Below the pieces are notes generated by a model. It was given only the letters and a program-made list of their open reading frames with translations. It was not told the origin of the DNA and ran no database searches. Below, piece after piece: positions 11,594 through 22,201 of a DNA stretch of 64,000 nt. This DNA comes from Cercospora beticola (taxonomy: Eukaryota; Ascomycota; Dothideomycetes; Mycosphaerellales; Mycosphaerellaceae), in the NCBI RefSeq assembly GCF_033473495.1, contig NC_088940.1, positions 434,001 through 498,000 on the forward strand, in the 5' to 3' direction. Positions within the stretch are counted from its first letter, which is position 1. Every line of letters starts with the position of its first letter. The translations under genes and the position numbers were made by a program.

Positions 11594-12616
11594 TTACTCC
11601 TTTGCAACACCCCATCCTGGCTCACCCAGCCAGCCAAATATCTCTGCGGCGTTGACAGCAGCGTTGCTTGCACTGCCCCCGCGTCCTTGAGGCCCAGGGG
11701 CGTTCTTCCATTCCACGTTGCGAGTTGCTCCCTTGAGCACTTCCAGGACCCAGCCACCAACTACTTCATCGCTTTCCACGCATCTCAATAGAGCCTCGGC
11801 AACCTCTTCTGGCTCCACCCACTCGTCCTGTTTCTCGTCAAGCAGAGTCATCTTCTCTGGGTGGTCGGTCCAGAGAGGCGTCCTGATGATTCCAGGAGCC
11901 ACGCCATTGACCCGGATACCCAGAGTCTCTTCCAGCGGCGCGAGAGATCGAATGAAGCCTGAGATAGCGTGCTTGGAAGCAACATACATAGGAGCAGGGA
12001 AGCTGGGTGTCTGGCCTGCAATACTGGTGATATGCACAACTCGCTTTGGGTTGGTAGCAGAGACTTTGCCTGACTTGCTGCCCTCTGTCGGGTTGAGCCA
12101 CTTTGACATGGCAAGCTGAGTGACTCGAATAGGGTGTGTCAAGTTGACATCGAATAGCGCGTAATGGCCCACGCCATTATCGCCGTGGAGCTTGTCTTTC
12201 GATGCACCGGTGCCAGGCGGGATCCAAAAATTCGTCCAGTGGGGTTCGAAAATACCAGCTCCCGGGCAGACGATATCAGCTCCGCCGAATTCCTTGTCCG
12301 TAACATCAAACGCGTTGGAAAGCTGATCCCAGTTGACGACATCAGTCTTCACGAACACAGCTCTGGGCTTCTTGCCATCTTGTGATGAATACTGTTTTAC
12401 AAGCTGCTCGGCTTCAGGACGCAGGCCAATGTCTGCGACGACAACGTTGCATCCTTTCTCGAGAAGGAGTCTAGCGAACGCAAAGCAGATGCCTGGCTAT
12501 CATGTCAGTAATCGCGGCTGAGTTGAAGACGAACGAGTCTTACCACTTCCTGCACCTGTAACAAGTGCAGTCTTTCCCTCGACACTGAATTTGACGCTTC
12601 CAGAAGCAGCAGCCAT
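11594..12616 (-). CDS. Short-chain dehydrogenase/reductase
   Basis: There are two exons, 12616-12544 and 12492-11594, with a 51-bp intron of phase 1 that splits the Gly of the nucleotide-binding loop. The product is 323 aa. The Rossmann fingerprint TGAGSGIC is at residues 20-27, followed by NVVVADIG, which suggests NAD(H) preference through the Asp after the second strand. The active site has the Ser region VVHITSIAGQ and the YxxxK motif YVASK (Tyr about 194, Lys about 198). PGIIRTPLW follows, as in classical SDRs. It resembles 15-hydroxyprostaglandin-dehydrogenase-like fungal SDRs. The substrate cannot be told from sequence, and no pathway neighbours are present. It is probably a soluble cytosolic enzyme. 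Confidence 0.9.
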
Positions 12617-13028
12617 AATGAAAGAGATGGAAGTGATAAGAATGAATGGAATGGCGTCCAGTCCAAGAGCTGGAGACTTACATTATAAGCTGTAGCTCTT
12701 GAGAGCTCTGCTCGCTAATGGTTTAAGCCGAATGATCATCATCGTCGGTGCACAAGCTCCGTGGGGACGCCGTCTGACCAGATGCGTTCTCGGCGGCGGG
12801 CTCCAGTAGGAGTGTGGAGGGCGGGGTCGGTCGGTAAGTGAATGAGAGAAGTGTCCGTTGCCAGAAAAGGTTGGTGCATTCGCCGCACCTTCCCGATGCG
12901 ACGCGTCGACGTCGCGTTCACGATTCGGCCGCCCGCATCGCGTCGCATGCACAATTCCTCCAAGAACGTCATGTATGGAATGAGACATTGTCGCTAAATA
13001 CTCCGATGGGCCGTTTACCGAGCGCAGC
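12617..13028. promoter_or_regulatory. Divergent promoter region SDR / RFX-repeat gene
   Basis: About 410 bp lie between two divergent starts. No TATA box stands out. Minus-strand open frames crossing into the neighbouring gene are antisense shadows. Confidence 0.4.
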
Positions 13029-16000
13029 ATGTCGTATAAGAGGCGTGCCGACTGGGACGATGAAGAGTTGGGCAGAACCCCGAAACGCCAACAAGTCGCG
13101 ACTGGCAGTTGGAGAACTTCATACGAGAGGCCGAAAGGACACGAACCACGTATAAAGTACAAGCCGCATGCGGACTCTGGAGTTGGCAAGGACTTCCACA
13201 GCGTACCGTATCCATTGACTCTGTTACCCAAGAAGACGTGGCAAGCTCTTAACAATGGCGGTGCCAAGGGCGGAATATGTTCACGCTGCGGAAAGGACCG
13301 GCATTCAAGTCCGTGGCAGCGGAAGCTCTTCCTCGTGGCCGAAAGGTTGAGCTGGGACCAGAGGACTACCAGTTCGCAGCAGAGAGAGCAGAATGAGGTG
13401 GCGCTGTGGGCTATCAACGCCGAGTTGGGCGTGTTTGATCCTGCTGTGGACGATGATGAAGTCGTGATCGGTGGGAAGCACAGCCGCAAGAACGAATGGT
13501 ATCCATATCGTAACAAGGTCGAGGCAGAGATGGCTCTGAGAATGATCGAAAAGGCTGACATTCTTACTGAAATGTCGTGGCCGCTATGGAAGGCTCAGGC
13601 TCTTGCGGCGTCGGAACATGCCGAGAAAACTGATGGGACCAACGATAATGCAAGCACGTCGCATCAAGGCGAAAGCTCGGCGTCTATGAGGCAGCCGCTG
13701 GGCGAGATCAGCTCGAATTCGAGTCAATCATCGCGTGTATCGCCCAAAGGCAAAGAAAAGCTTTCCACCACTTCAAGGCCATCTTCGCCTGCTCATGAGA
13801 ACCAGCCAGAATGCACCTATAAGACCCTCGCAGACTTCTACGCACTGTTGGATAAGATTGAACGGACATCTCACATGGGTGCACGATATCTCGAGGCATA
13901 CGCTGAGCGGCTGCATGCCGAGATTTGCAAAGATTGCTGGTTTCAGGACATGGTCATCGATCTGTCCGAAGATGAAGATGAGGGGGATGCAGAACTTGCC
14001 GCCGAGCCAGCATCGCTGGGAGCGAAATCAGGGCGGCCGATCGACCTCACTGATTCGCCACCATACGCACAAAGGACTCCGGTGGCACTAGATCATGCGG
14101 TGCTATCCTCCAGCAGTACGCCACAGATGCAAAGCCGCTCAGGCGCTAGAATGTCTATTGACCAGCCGCGTGGACACATTGGGGGTACACACGACCCTCA
14201 AGCCGGAGATTTGAGAAGCAAAACGCCAGGGCCTTCGCAACTGGAGGCGGGAGCCAGAATGGTCGCAGAGCCCATGTATAAAGCAAGTGTGGAGCAGCTT
14301 CGTGCCCAGCTGTCGGAGTGGTTTCTGCAGCATTTCGCAGCTGATGCCACTGCGCAAACGGATCTGAGCGATCTGTTCCGAATCTACAATGGGGATTATG
14401 TTTGCTGGCCAAAGTTGGGCAGTACGGAGTTTCTGCCTATTCTGATGAGAACCTTCCCCGGATTGCGGTCAAAGAATTTGGGCGACCGCACAACTGTAAT
14501 AGAGGGTGTTCGACCAGAGTCGCTGTACGCGAAAAGCGGAGTTCGCTCTGTGCATTCCCGTACCGCGCTCGTGCAGCAAGTTGAGAAACCTGATGCATTC
14601 TCGCAGTGGCTCAGAACATACTACGAAAATGCTCCAGAAGTCGAAACACCAGGTACTGCATTGGAAGAGACGTATCGGTTGCATTGCAATGCGACAAAGG
14701 GCACCAGCCAATTTCTGCTCAGCGAATTCCTGGAAGACTTGCGCAAAGTATTTCCCACTGCTCAAATCATCCTCTCGACACGGATGATTCGAAACATACG
14801 CCTCAAACCTGTCGGCGTGTCAGCTGTGCAAACACCGCGAATGGCAGTCCCCTCATCCATTAGCGCCCCTGCTGGAACTCATGCCTCCACTGTCCCTGCA
14901 GCTGCACAAGCTAGTACGCAGAGCTCCGGTCAACAACAATCTCACACCGAGAGAGTACAGAATGCAGTGTCGCAGGCATTGCGGGAAGCCAGTGAGTGGC
15001 TACGAGAGCAATACGTGGTAGACCAAACATGCGAATCCAAGCGGATGGATATCTACTCGGCATATCTCACTGCTTTCGGCTCTGACAAGACACGCGTCAA
15101 CTTCAAAACGTTGATGGAGCAGGTAACAAGTATATTCTCGACACCTTCGGCGTCCTGTCCGCCATGCGATTCGCTTGTCTTCAAAGGTCTCAAGCCAAAA
15201 CAGCCCCGGCCTTACAATGCCAAGCGTTGTACGCCACCTCGGGCACGGCACATACCTTGGGCTTCCAACGCAAGCAGTGGCAACGACCGAGGCTCGACCG
15301 GCGCGACGGCGAGTCCACAAACTTCTGCTGGTGCTCAAACATCCCGTGCCCCGGCAGCTGCACAAGAGAGTACAGAGAGGTCCGACAGGCAACCTCCCCG
15401 TTACGGCACGACACAAGATGAATCGGGGAAACCGTCGCAACAAGTCACAAATTGGCTATGGGATAACTATGTTGTCAATCCTGCGGCAGAAGTCAAGCAG
15501 AAGGATTTCTACAGAGCATATTCCCGTCGCTTTGACTACTTGGAACCCAGGGACTTCGATATGTTGATGAAGCATGTAGAGATCACCTTTTCCACGCCGT
15601 GGGTCTGTTGTTCGACTTGCAATACCATGGTTTTCAAAGGCCTGAAGCCCCTAGGTTCACCACCATCTGAAAGCAGGCGCTGCACACCGCCTCCATCACA
15701 GCAGGTATCTTCTTCCTCAAGAACAACCGCTGCCAACAGTCGGATTTCAGCGAGTCAGGCGGTACCATCGCGGACAGAATCTGGGCCATCCACTGTTGGT
15801 AGACACAATCGCGAGCCACCAAACTCGAAATTGTTGACCCAAAATTGTCGCAAGTGGCTCTCGAAGTACTACATCGCAGACTCAAGAGCTCCTGCAATTG
15901 TATCATCAAATATCTGGCAGGCTTACCACGACCACTGCGCGGCACGTGAACCACCACAGCCTCTCATGTCACAAGGAGATTTCGATGGACTCCTTTTGCA

Positions 16001-16979
16001 GGCGCATTCAAAAGTGTCCATGACTCGCACCGTCACCGGAACCAACATGGTCAATGGCATTCGGCCTCGATATCCCCTCGAAGAACCCGAACGAACCTCA
16101 GCTTGGCTCTCCACCCACTTTATCGCTGACGACGATGCGGCAGTCTCAAAGGATGAGATCTGGGAGCACTACAAATCTGATTTCGATCTCCCAAAATCTG
16201 CGACGACACCCTTGAAGTTTGCGGAGTTCTTGCGGAGAGTCAAGAAGGATTTCCCTCAGGTACAAACGCAGTATGATGACAGGACGTACAAGGTCTGCAA
16301 GCTCAAGGGATTGAGAAGGAAGAGGCCTGAGGAGGCTTCAGCAGCGCAGCCAGTGCGTCAGACAGTGCGTCAGGTCGTGCGTCCACCGCCTCCGAGGCCG
16401 CAAGCGGGTCCATCTACCGTCTCTCGAGAAGATCTAAAGTTGGCAGCACAAACGTACCTGGATACAATGAACGCGAGAGGCCGAAAGTGGCTGCTGAAGC
16501 ACTACATCACAGACCCCAACGGCAGCGCATTCCGTGGGACGCTATGGATCAATTGCCGCGTTCACTGCACACGTGCTGAGACCTCTAAGATATTCATTTC
16601 AGACGACGACTTCTTGCAACTCGTCTTGCGAACCTTTCCCGGCGTCAAAATCCAGCGCGGTCGCGATAGTCTATCTGACGAAATTATCGGCATCCGAGCC
16701 CGCTGGCCTGCTCAAGAGCCTGATCGGACTTTAGCTTGGCTGAAGACGAACTTCGTCATTGATATGCAGGCAACGACTGAAGTCAGTGAAGCGTGGGAAC
16801 AATATTTATCAGATACGGCTATTGACCCTCCGAAGGCAAAGGCCAGGTCCATATGCTTGAGAGTCTTTGGGACGCGATTGAGGAAGACTTTCCCGCAGGC
16901 GCAAGCGCAATATGATGTGAGGACTGGCAAGCTGGACAGCTTCAGGGGCTTGAGAAGGAAGACAGAGGAGATGGGATGA
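13029..16979 (+). CDS. Large protein with about eight RFX-like winged-helix repeats
   Basis: This is a single uninterrupted frame of 1,316 aa. The N-terminus is basic (MSYKRRADWDDEELGRTPKR) and followed by a possible zinc-binding CSRCGKDRH and an acidic helical region. From about residue 415 onward I count eight copies of a ~75-85-residue module starting near 420, 521, 652, 805, 939, 1022, 1149 and 1232. Each has a WL..(H/Y)(F/Y)(I/V) first helix, a (I/L/D)W/Y..Y helix, an F..L(L/M)R..FP recognition-helix-like stretch, and an ending of the type GIR.R, GLRRK or GLKP. This matches the layout of RFX-type winged-helix DNA-binding domains. Linkers are Ser/Pro/Gln rich. A nuclear DNA-binding or chromatin role is inference from the fold pattern alone; I recognise no named orthologue. 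Confidence 0.72.
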   Translation: MSYKRRADWDDEELGRTPKRQQVATGSWRTSYERPKGHEPRIKYKPHADSGVGKDFHSVPYPLTLLPKKTWQALNNGGAKGGICSRCGKDRHSSPWQRKLFLVAERLSWDQRTTSSQQREQNEVALWAINAELGVFDPAVDDDEVVIGGKHSRKNEWYPYRNKVEAEMALRMIEKADILTEMSWPLWKAQALAASEHAEKTDGTNDNASTSHQGESSASMRQPLGEISSNSSQSSRVSPKGKEKLSTTSRPSSPAHENQPECTYKTLADFYALLDKIERTSHMGARYLEAYAERLHAEICKDCWFQDMVIDLSEDEDEGDAELAAEPASLGAKSGRPIDLTDSPPYAQRTPVALDHAVLSSSSTPQMQSRSGARMSIDQPRGHIGGTHDPQAGDLRSKTPGPSQLEAGARMVAEPMYKASVEQLRAQLSEWFLQHFAADATAQTDLSDLFRIYNGDYVCWPKLGSTEFLPILMRTFPGLRSKNLGDRTTVIEGVRPESLYAKSGVRSVHSRTALVQQVEKPDAFSQWLRTYYENAPEVETPGTALEETYRLHCNATKGTSQFLLSEFLEDLRKVFPTAQIILSTRMIRNIRLKPVGVSAVQTPRMAVPSSISAPAGTHASTVPAAAQASTQSSGQQQSHTERVQNAVSQALREASEWLREQYVVDQTCESKRMDIYSAYLTAFGSDKTRVNFKTLMEQVTSIFSTPSASCPPCDSLVFKGLKPKQPRPYNAKRCTPPRARHIPWASNASSGNDRGSTGATASPQTSAGAQTSRAPAAAQESTERSDRQPPRYGTTQDESGKPSQQVTNWLWDNYVVNPAAEVKQKDFYRAYSRRFDYLEPRDFDMLMKHVEITFSTPWVCCSTCNTMVFKGLKPLGSPPSESRRCTPPPSQQVSSSSRTTAANSRISASQAVPSRTESGPSTVGRHNREPPNSKLLTQNCRKWLSKYYIADSRAPAIVSSNIWQAYHDHCAAREPPQPLMSQGDFDGLLLQAHSKVSMTRTVTGTNMVNGIRPRYPLEEPERTSAWLSTHFIADDDAAVSKDEIWEHYKSDFDLPKSATTPLKFAEFLRRVKKDFPQVQTQYDDRTYKVCKLKGLRRKRPEEASAAQPVRQTVRQVVRPPPPRPQAGPSTVSREDLKLAAQTYLDTMNARGRKWLLKHYITDPNGSAFRGTLWINCRVHCTRAETSKIFISDDDFLQLVLRTFPGVKIQRGRDSLSDEIIGIRARWPAQEPDRTLAWLKTNFVIDMQATTEVSEAWEQYLSDTAIDPPKAKARSICLRVFGTRLRKTFPQAQAQYDVRTGKLDSFRGLRRKTEEMG

Positions 16980-17521
16980 TGATGGCTTGAGAAGAGCAGA
17001 CGTGATGTGATTCTTTTCGGACATACTCTTCAAATTCATCTCCCGATTGACCACAATGAACGCCATCGTGTTCCAAAGCGTCTTCGCACATATATGCTCG
17101 CTGTTTCAGCCCATTTATCTTCTGCTGATCGCGGGACTGTAAGAAAAGCGACCGCGAAACTCATCTCTGTGTAACAATACGATTGAGATAGGTCAGAAGA
17201 CGAATTGAATTAATGATAGCATGCATAGTAAAGAAGAATTGAGAAGAATCCTGAACGAGTAACCATGCTAAATGATACAAACAACGCCCTGCTGCTGCTA
17301 ACTCTTTTACACTCCTGCTAATCTACAAACTCCCCAAAAATCCAATCAAGAAGTAGGAAAATAAGTGTTGTCGCGTATACACAAGCCATATCTCGTACCA
17401 ATGAAATCTTTGCTCGCAAAAAGAGTGATGAGAAAATCCGATATCCCAAATGTCTTCTGTTTTTCCATCTTTTATCATCTTTCAACCTTCCATCTCCTCA
17501 TCTCCCATCCCACCATGCCAT
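16980..17521. other. Convergent intergenic region (3' UTRs)
   Basis: This AT-rich stretch lies between the RFX-repeat gene and the minus-strand secreted-protein gene. I see no gene in it. Confidence 0.5.
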
Positions 17522-18805
17522 CTAGCACTGGTAGTAAGTCCTCTTCTGGTTGCTCGAGAAGATATCCCTCTTGTAAGAGCAGTTCTTTGGCACAGCATTG
17601 AACTGGAACAGAATCTTGATGTCCTTAGCATAGGTGAAGTTGGAATCCTTGTTCTCAACGGCGCCAGCATCACAAGTCCACTTGCAAGACTTGTTGTTGT
17701 AGTAGACCTGGAAAGTCTGAGCGACGTTAGGGAGCTGCTTAGAGACGAAGTTGGCGCAGCGCTGGATGGCGGTGTCGTAGCTGGTCTTCTGGCTGTAGTA
17801 CTCGGAGCAGGCGACCTTGAAGTTGTTGCGCTTTTGCTTGCCGTACCAGAAGAGAGAGTAAGAAGCTGGGGTCTTGCCGCAATTGCTGGTGACGATGGTC
17901 TTCTTGTCTGGGCAGGTTTGTGGTGGTGGGGTTGGGGTCGATGGCTTGCACTTCTCTGGGAGAGGGTTGTATTGGATCATCTTGTCGACGTCGTTGCTGG
18001 ACTTGAAGTTGAGGTCGGTGTTCAGGGTGCGGGTTGCGTCGCAGTGCCAGGTGTTGTCCTTGTACTGGAAGATTTGGAAGTTCAGTGGGTATTCGGAGCG
18101 TGGCTTAGCGGCAATCCAGTCGGCGCACTTCTGAGTAGCATCCTCCTCGCTCAGGGACTTAGGGAAAGTGGTGAAGTGGGAGTAGGCGAAGCTGTTGCGC
18201 TTGCACTTGCCAGACCAGAACTTGTAGAAGTATTGGCCACCGCTCTCAACGATGTCATCGTCATCCTTGGGGCAGGAGACTGGTGGTGTTGGTCCAGGTC
18301 CGCTAGCAGAGGTCGTTGTCGAGGCCTTGGTGGTAGTGGTCTGAGCTGTGGTGGTAGTCTGAGCAGCGGTGGTCGTAGTTTGAGCTGCAGTGGTGGTGGT
18401 CTGAGCCGCAGTAGTAGTAGTGGTAGTGGCGGTATCATCACACATGATCTGGAAGATGGAGTTGTCTCCTTTGGTGGAAGCTGAGCCGTATGGAACCGGA
18501 ACACCGTTCTTGAGATATCCAAACTGGCCGTTCATGGTGGCTGCAATGCAGCCATCAGTGAGCGAGCATTGCTCGGCGAGGTCTTCAACGTCGCCGTCCT
18601 CGAGGCCCTGAATAAAGCCACCCTGATCGTTGGGGAGGTCTGCGCCCGCAAAGTCGGTACCCATGCAAACAGCGTACTGGTTTCCATTTTCAGTGGTGAT
18701 GGTCCTGGAAGGAGCGGTGCCATCGGCGCAAAGGTTGCCGCATGGCTTGTAGTTGGTGGCCGAGACCACAGCGATGGTCGCTGCGAGAGCGAAAGTGGAA
18801 CGCAT
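17522..18805 (-). CDS. Secreted protein: PAN-like N-domain, Thr-rich linker, duplicated Cys domain
   Basis: This is a single exon encoding 427 aa. MRSTFALAATIAVVSA is a clear signal peptide. Residues about 17-115 have a Cys pattern with AEQCSLTDGCIAATMN that resembles PAN/Apple-like modules. A Thr-rich linker follows, with TTTTAAQ repeats, probably heavily O-glycosylated. Then come two homologous ~110-residue Cys-containing domains joined by a Pro-rich stretch. Shared features are FW-G-KxKRN, an AxQRC/QKCA helix, a (W)xCDA core and a Q(F/Y)N-(V/L)P-(K/E)KC end. It may act at the cell wall or in the apoplast. I do not recognise the duplicated domain, and no catalytic motif is evident. A TATA box lies about 115 bp upstream. 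Confidence 0.85.
   Translation of the reverse strand: MRSTFALAATIAVVSATNYKPCGNLCADGTAPSRTITTENGNQYAVCMGTDFAGADLPNDQGGFIQGLEDGDVEDLAEQCSLTDGCIAATMNGQFGYLKNGVPVPYGSASTKGDNSIFQIMCDDTATTTTTTAAQTTTTAAQTTTTAAQTTTTAQTTTTKASTTTSASGPGPTPPVSCPKDDDDIVESGGQYFYKFWSGKCKRNSFAYSHFTTFPKSLSEEDATQKCADWIAAKPRSEYPLNFQIFQYKDNTWHCDATRTLNTDLNFKSSNDVDKMIQYNPLPEKCKPSTPTPPPQTCPDKKTIVTSNCGKTPASYSLFWYGKQKRNNFKVACSEYYSQKTSYDTAIQRCANFVSKQLPNVAQTFQVYYNNKSCKWTCDAGAVENKDSNFTYAKDIKILFQFNAVPKNCSYKRDIFSSNQKRTYYQC
18325..18435 (-). repeat. Minisatellite encoding Thr-rich linker
   Basis: Imperfect 21-bp units encode TTTTAAQ copies in the linker of the secreted protein. Variation in copy number would lengthen or shorten the linker without breaking frame. 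Confidence 0.75.
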
Positions 18806-18919
18806 CTTGAAATGAAGTGAAAGAATGAGTGTGGGTTAAAAGAATCGATATGCTGAGAAATGGAATGAAATGCTTGCTGTGCTGATGATGATGGATCGAC
18901 AACGAGGCGTGGACGTTGG

Positions 18920-18926
18920 TTATATA
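18920..18926 (-). promoter_or_regulatory. TATA box of the secreted-protein gene
   Basis: On the minus strand the sequence reads TATATAA, about 115 bp upstream of the ATG at 18805. Its position suits a strongly regulated secreted-protein promoter. Confidence 0.6.
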
Positions 18927-20198
18927 GAATTCTGTCGAAAGGGCCAGACCTCACGTCCATTGAGGTCCGCGGACAGTGATCCTCGAGATCGATTCATTGA
19001 CCAGCTCGAATGGTCGTAGGCTCGTAGCATGGCCTCGCGTGGCGTAGCATGGCGTTGCCCGTGCTGTAAACGACACCGCCGTACCTGCAGTCGGGGAGAA
19101 AAGCTTCTTGACCTGTCGATGAATTCGGCATGGTCGCGCCTCCAAATGTCCCAAACGAGTTGGTAGAGTCGAATGCCAAGCAGTCACGGCTGAAGTTAAG
19201 ATGGAGCCAGACGGCTTGATAGAGAGGAAACTTTCGGGACGGAGGCAGGTAGGCTCGAACTTACGCGATGTGCCTGCCAAGACGCGCTACTTCCCCTTTT
19301 GCCTAGTTACCCAAAAGGTGAAAGACGGATCTCCTGCCCGCTCAATTAGGACTGGTAGTCAGCTGAGACTTGCACTAAAGCTGCATAAAATCACCTCCAG
19401 CCGCCGTTCGGAAATGTGATGCGTGATGGTGGAGAAGGGTGGAGACCGTGTAAACAATATCACAACTCGGCAGCAGCAGCATCAGCTGGCACTTCTCGCG
19501 GTGTCGATAGTATTGTCTCACGGTACGACCACGAGATCGGTACTCCATCTCAAGCTATTGAGAGATATTTTCGTCCGAAGCACCGGGGGGCTGTGGTATG
19601 CTTTCGGGATTTGTGTCGTTGTTTTGGATTTTAGGTCGAAAGTATACCAACATCTTGGTTTGACCGAGACAGGACGTGCTCGAGACCCTGGCTGAGATCG
19701 TTGGGTGCGCCACGTGTGAACGTAAGTTTGACCAGGCCGACAACAGATCAAAGAAGAGCCGAGAAGAAGTCATCGCGAAGTTGGACAGCTGCGAGTCACA
19801 ATACATCACCCTGTCTCACCGCGACCGTGACCGATATGTTTCGGTTCGCGGTTGACTCGAGACAGCAATAATTACGGCTTGGCGTGGTGGTATGTCTTGC
19901 CGTTTCTCTTGACTCGAGTGCCGAGATGCTAAAGTCGGCGAGACCGTGGCGGACCCCTTGGTGAGGTGCAAACTCACGAGTAGGTGCCTCGGAGGCGAGC
20001 AGGCTGCGGACTGCCAGAGGAGCAGTCCAAGTCAGTTCGATCTACGGAAAGCCGGATAGGAACATCAGGATCGCGGCTGCGCATGGGCACGTTTCGTCGT
20101 AAATGTACTACAGCTTTCCTTGTCGCTTTTGTGACCTGCTCGCTCTAAAGAGTGCACCATGAGCTGTGGTCTTGTTGAAGTGACAGTCACCCACACGC
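18927..20198. other. Long intergenic region, no gene recognised
   Basis: About 1.27 kb has only short open frames without domains. A TTCGAGCC motif near 19251 resembles a tRNA T-loop, but no cloverleaf can be formed. It probably contains the upstream region of the secreted-protein gene and the 3' end of the aldo/keto reductase gene. Confidence 0.4.
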
Positions 20199-21410
20199 TC
20201 ACCTCTCACGACCGAACGCGCTTGGCTTAGCAGGCTTGTTGTCCAAGATCTTCTCAATCTCCTCCAGGACCTCCGGTGTCAGCTTGGGCAGCAGCTTCAG
20301 CGCACCAATGTTGTCCTCGATCTGGGCAACCTTGGTCGCACCCAAGATGACTGTCGAGACATTCGGGTTCTTGACACACCAGGCAAGCGAGAGCTGAGCA
20401 ACGTTGCCACCAAGCTTCTCTGCAATTTCAGTGAGCTTGCGGACTTTGGCGATCTTAGCCTTGCCCTCTTCGCTCTGCAAGCTCTTGATGGTGCCCTCGA
20501 AGAATGCCTTGTTCGTGGCGAATCTCGAATCCTCTGGAATGCCGTCGTTGTACTTGCCAGTAAGCAGACCTGAAGCAAGCGGCGACCAGATTGTGGTACC
20601 ATACTGGAACTGCTGGTACAGTGGATCGTACTCCACCTCGAATCGCTGTCGGTGGAAGGCATTGTACTGTGGCTGCTCGGCGATTGGTGCAATGAGGTTG
20701 TACTTTTCGGCGATCTGAGTGGCCTCCATGATTTGCACGGCAGACCACTCGGATGTGCCCCAGTAGTAGGCAAGGTTGAGGTTGCGGATGACTTGGGTGA
20801 AGCCCTCAACAATCTCCTTCATCGGAGTGCCGACATCTGGGCGATGGGCCAGCACAATGTCGACGTACGGCTGTTGCAGACGGGCAAGCGAGCTCTTCAG
20901 CCCCTCGACAACGTGCTTTCTCGACAGTCCGCGGGTGTTTGGCTCCTTGCGACCGGTTCCTGCCACCGAGGTCAGTCTTTATCACGCACGACAGCATGAC
21001 TCGTATGGTGACGCACCGAAGAAGACCTTTGTGCTCAGAACATATTCGTCTCTTGGCCAGGCAAGCTCCTTCAGAGCGTTGCCCATCTCCACCTCACATT
21101 GGCCGTTGGAGTAGATCTCGGCAGTATCGAAGAAGTTAATGCCAGCGTTCTGCAATTCCAATCAGCCACCGTATGTCATGAACCTTGTGCCGCGTGCATA
21201 CCCATGCTGCCTCCATGCAGTCCTTGACCACGTTGCCCTTTTGGGTGCCGCCATAAGTCAACCAGCCGCCCAGAGAGAGAACCGAGACCTTCAAACCGGT
21301 AGGTCCAAGGTGGCGGAACTCCTACGAGTCCATTAGTATGTATTCTTGCCCCCAACGGATTTGACCTTGCGTACCATGTCCTTTGGGTCAAACTTGCTCT
21401 CAACTGCCAT
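20199..21410 (-). CDS. Aldo/keto reductase, KCNAB/AKR6-like
   Basis: There are four exons: 21410-21375 (36 nt), 21321-21202, 21149-21017 and 20959-20199, all with GT-AG introns in matching phases. The product is 349 aa. The TIM-barrel catalytic tetrad is visible: Asp60 and Tyr65 in FFDTAEIY, Lys93 in LSTKVFF and His135 in [25 protein letters not shown] near the N-terminus and [23 protein letters not shown] and STVILGATK further on are hallmarks of the voltage-gated K+ channel beta-subunit/YajO branch of NADPH-dependent reductases. In fungi such proteins are soluble reductases of unknown substrate. The very short first coding exon is well supported by frame and splice sites. Confidence 0.92.
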
Positions 21411-22201
21411 ATTTGCGGTAGTTCTCGGTCTGCAGGTGAGATGGGGTTAAGTGTACCGGATCAGAAGAAGAGGGAGGAGAGGCAGAGATGGAAACGAGTC
21501 TGGGTCGATTGCCTTGGAAATAAGAAGCATAGCGCCGCAAAGTCCGTCTCGATGGTGCATGAGCTACTGGCAAACGTCATGACCCTGGCTCCCCGCCGCT
21601 GAGATGATAGTGGGGTGACGCGAAGGTACGATTGAGGACGCGACTGTCCAAAAACACTTTACGCACACGGCGCACTGGACATGACTTGGGGGTCGTGTCC
21701 ATGTGTCAGCGACATTCCCAATGGCATTTTAGCTGCACGCCTTCACTTTTCTTTTTCGACAGGAACAGGCGCGGCGACCCAAGGAGATGTGTCAGCAATC
21801 TTGCAGCTTGCGCACAGACGGTGTTGTTCGGCGGCAAGTGGAGGGGCAACGCCGCTCTTTCTTCGCCATCCCAATTGAACGGGAGATGGGGCGAGGCTGT
21901 CGGCATTGCGAAAACACTGAGAAGCTCCAATGGCCTCCATCATTGTCCATCTCAACAAGCTTCTCAGTGCTGTTCTTATCCTCCGGGCATGTCCGTATGA
22001 TGCCATCCAGCATAAGCACATCTGCGAACAGTATAGTGCAGCTCGCTGAGCCACCTGAGGCAGTGCAACATTGGTGCTCTTCCTTGCTGGAGTCCTAGCT
22101 GAAGAGATACATTTTCGAGGTAGGACATCAAATTTTCATCAACGCCATGCTTTACAGAATGGAGAAAATGTAACGCAGGCCTTGGATTTCATCTTCTCAC
22201 G
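21411..22201. other. Divergent intergenic region AKR / HET gene
   Basis: About 790 bp with the two promoters. Short open frames on both strands lack domains. No gene is recognised. Confidence 0.4.

Noticed and set aside
12683..13561. 292-codon minus-strand open frame
   Set aside because: It is antisense to the start of the RFX-repeat gene and has no domain.
17450..18484. 344-codon plus-strand open frame, Gly/Val/Leu rich
   Set aside because: It is antisense to the secreted-protein gene; its composition mirrors the Thr-rich and Pro-rich codons of the other strand.
19230..19310. Possible tRNA on the minus strand (TTCGAGCC motif)
   Set aside because: The T-stem has two mismatches and no acceptor, D or anticodon stems can be drawn.
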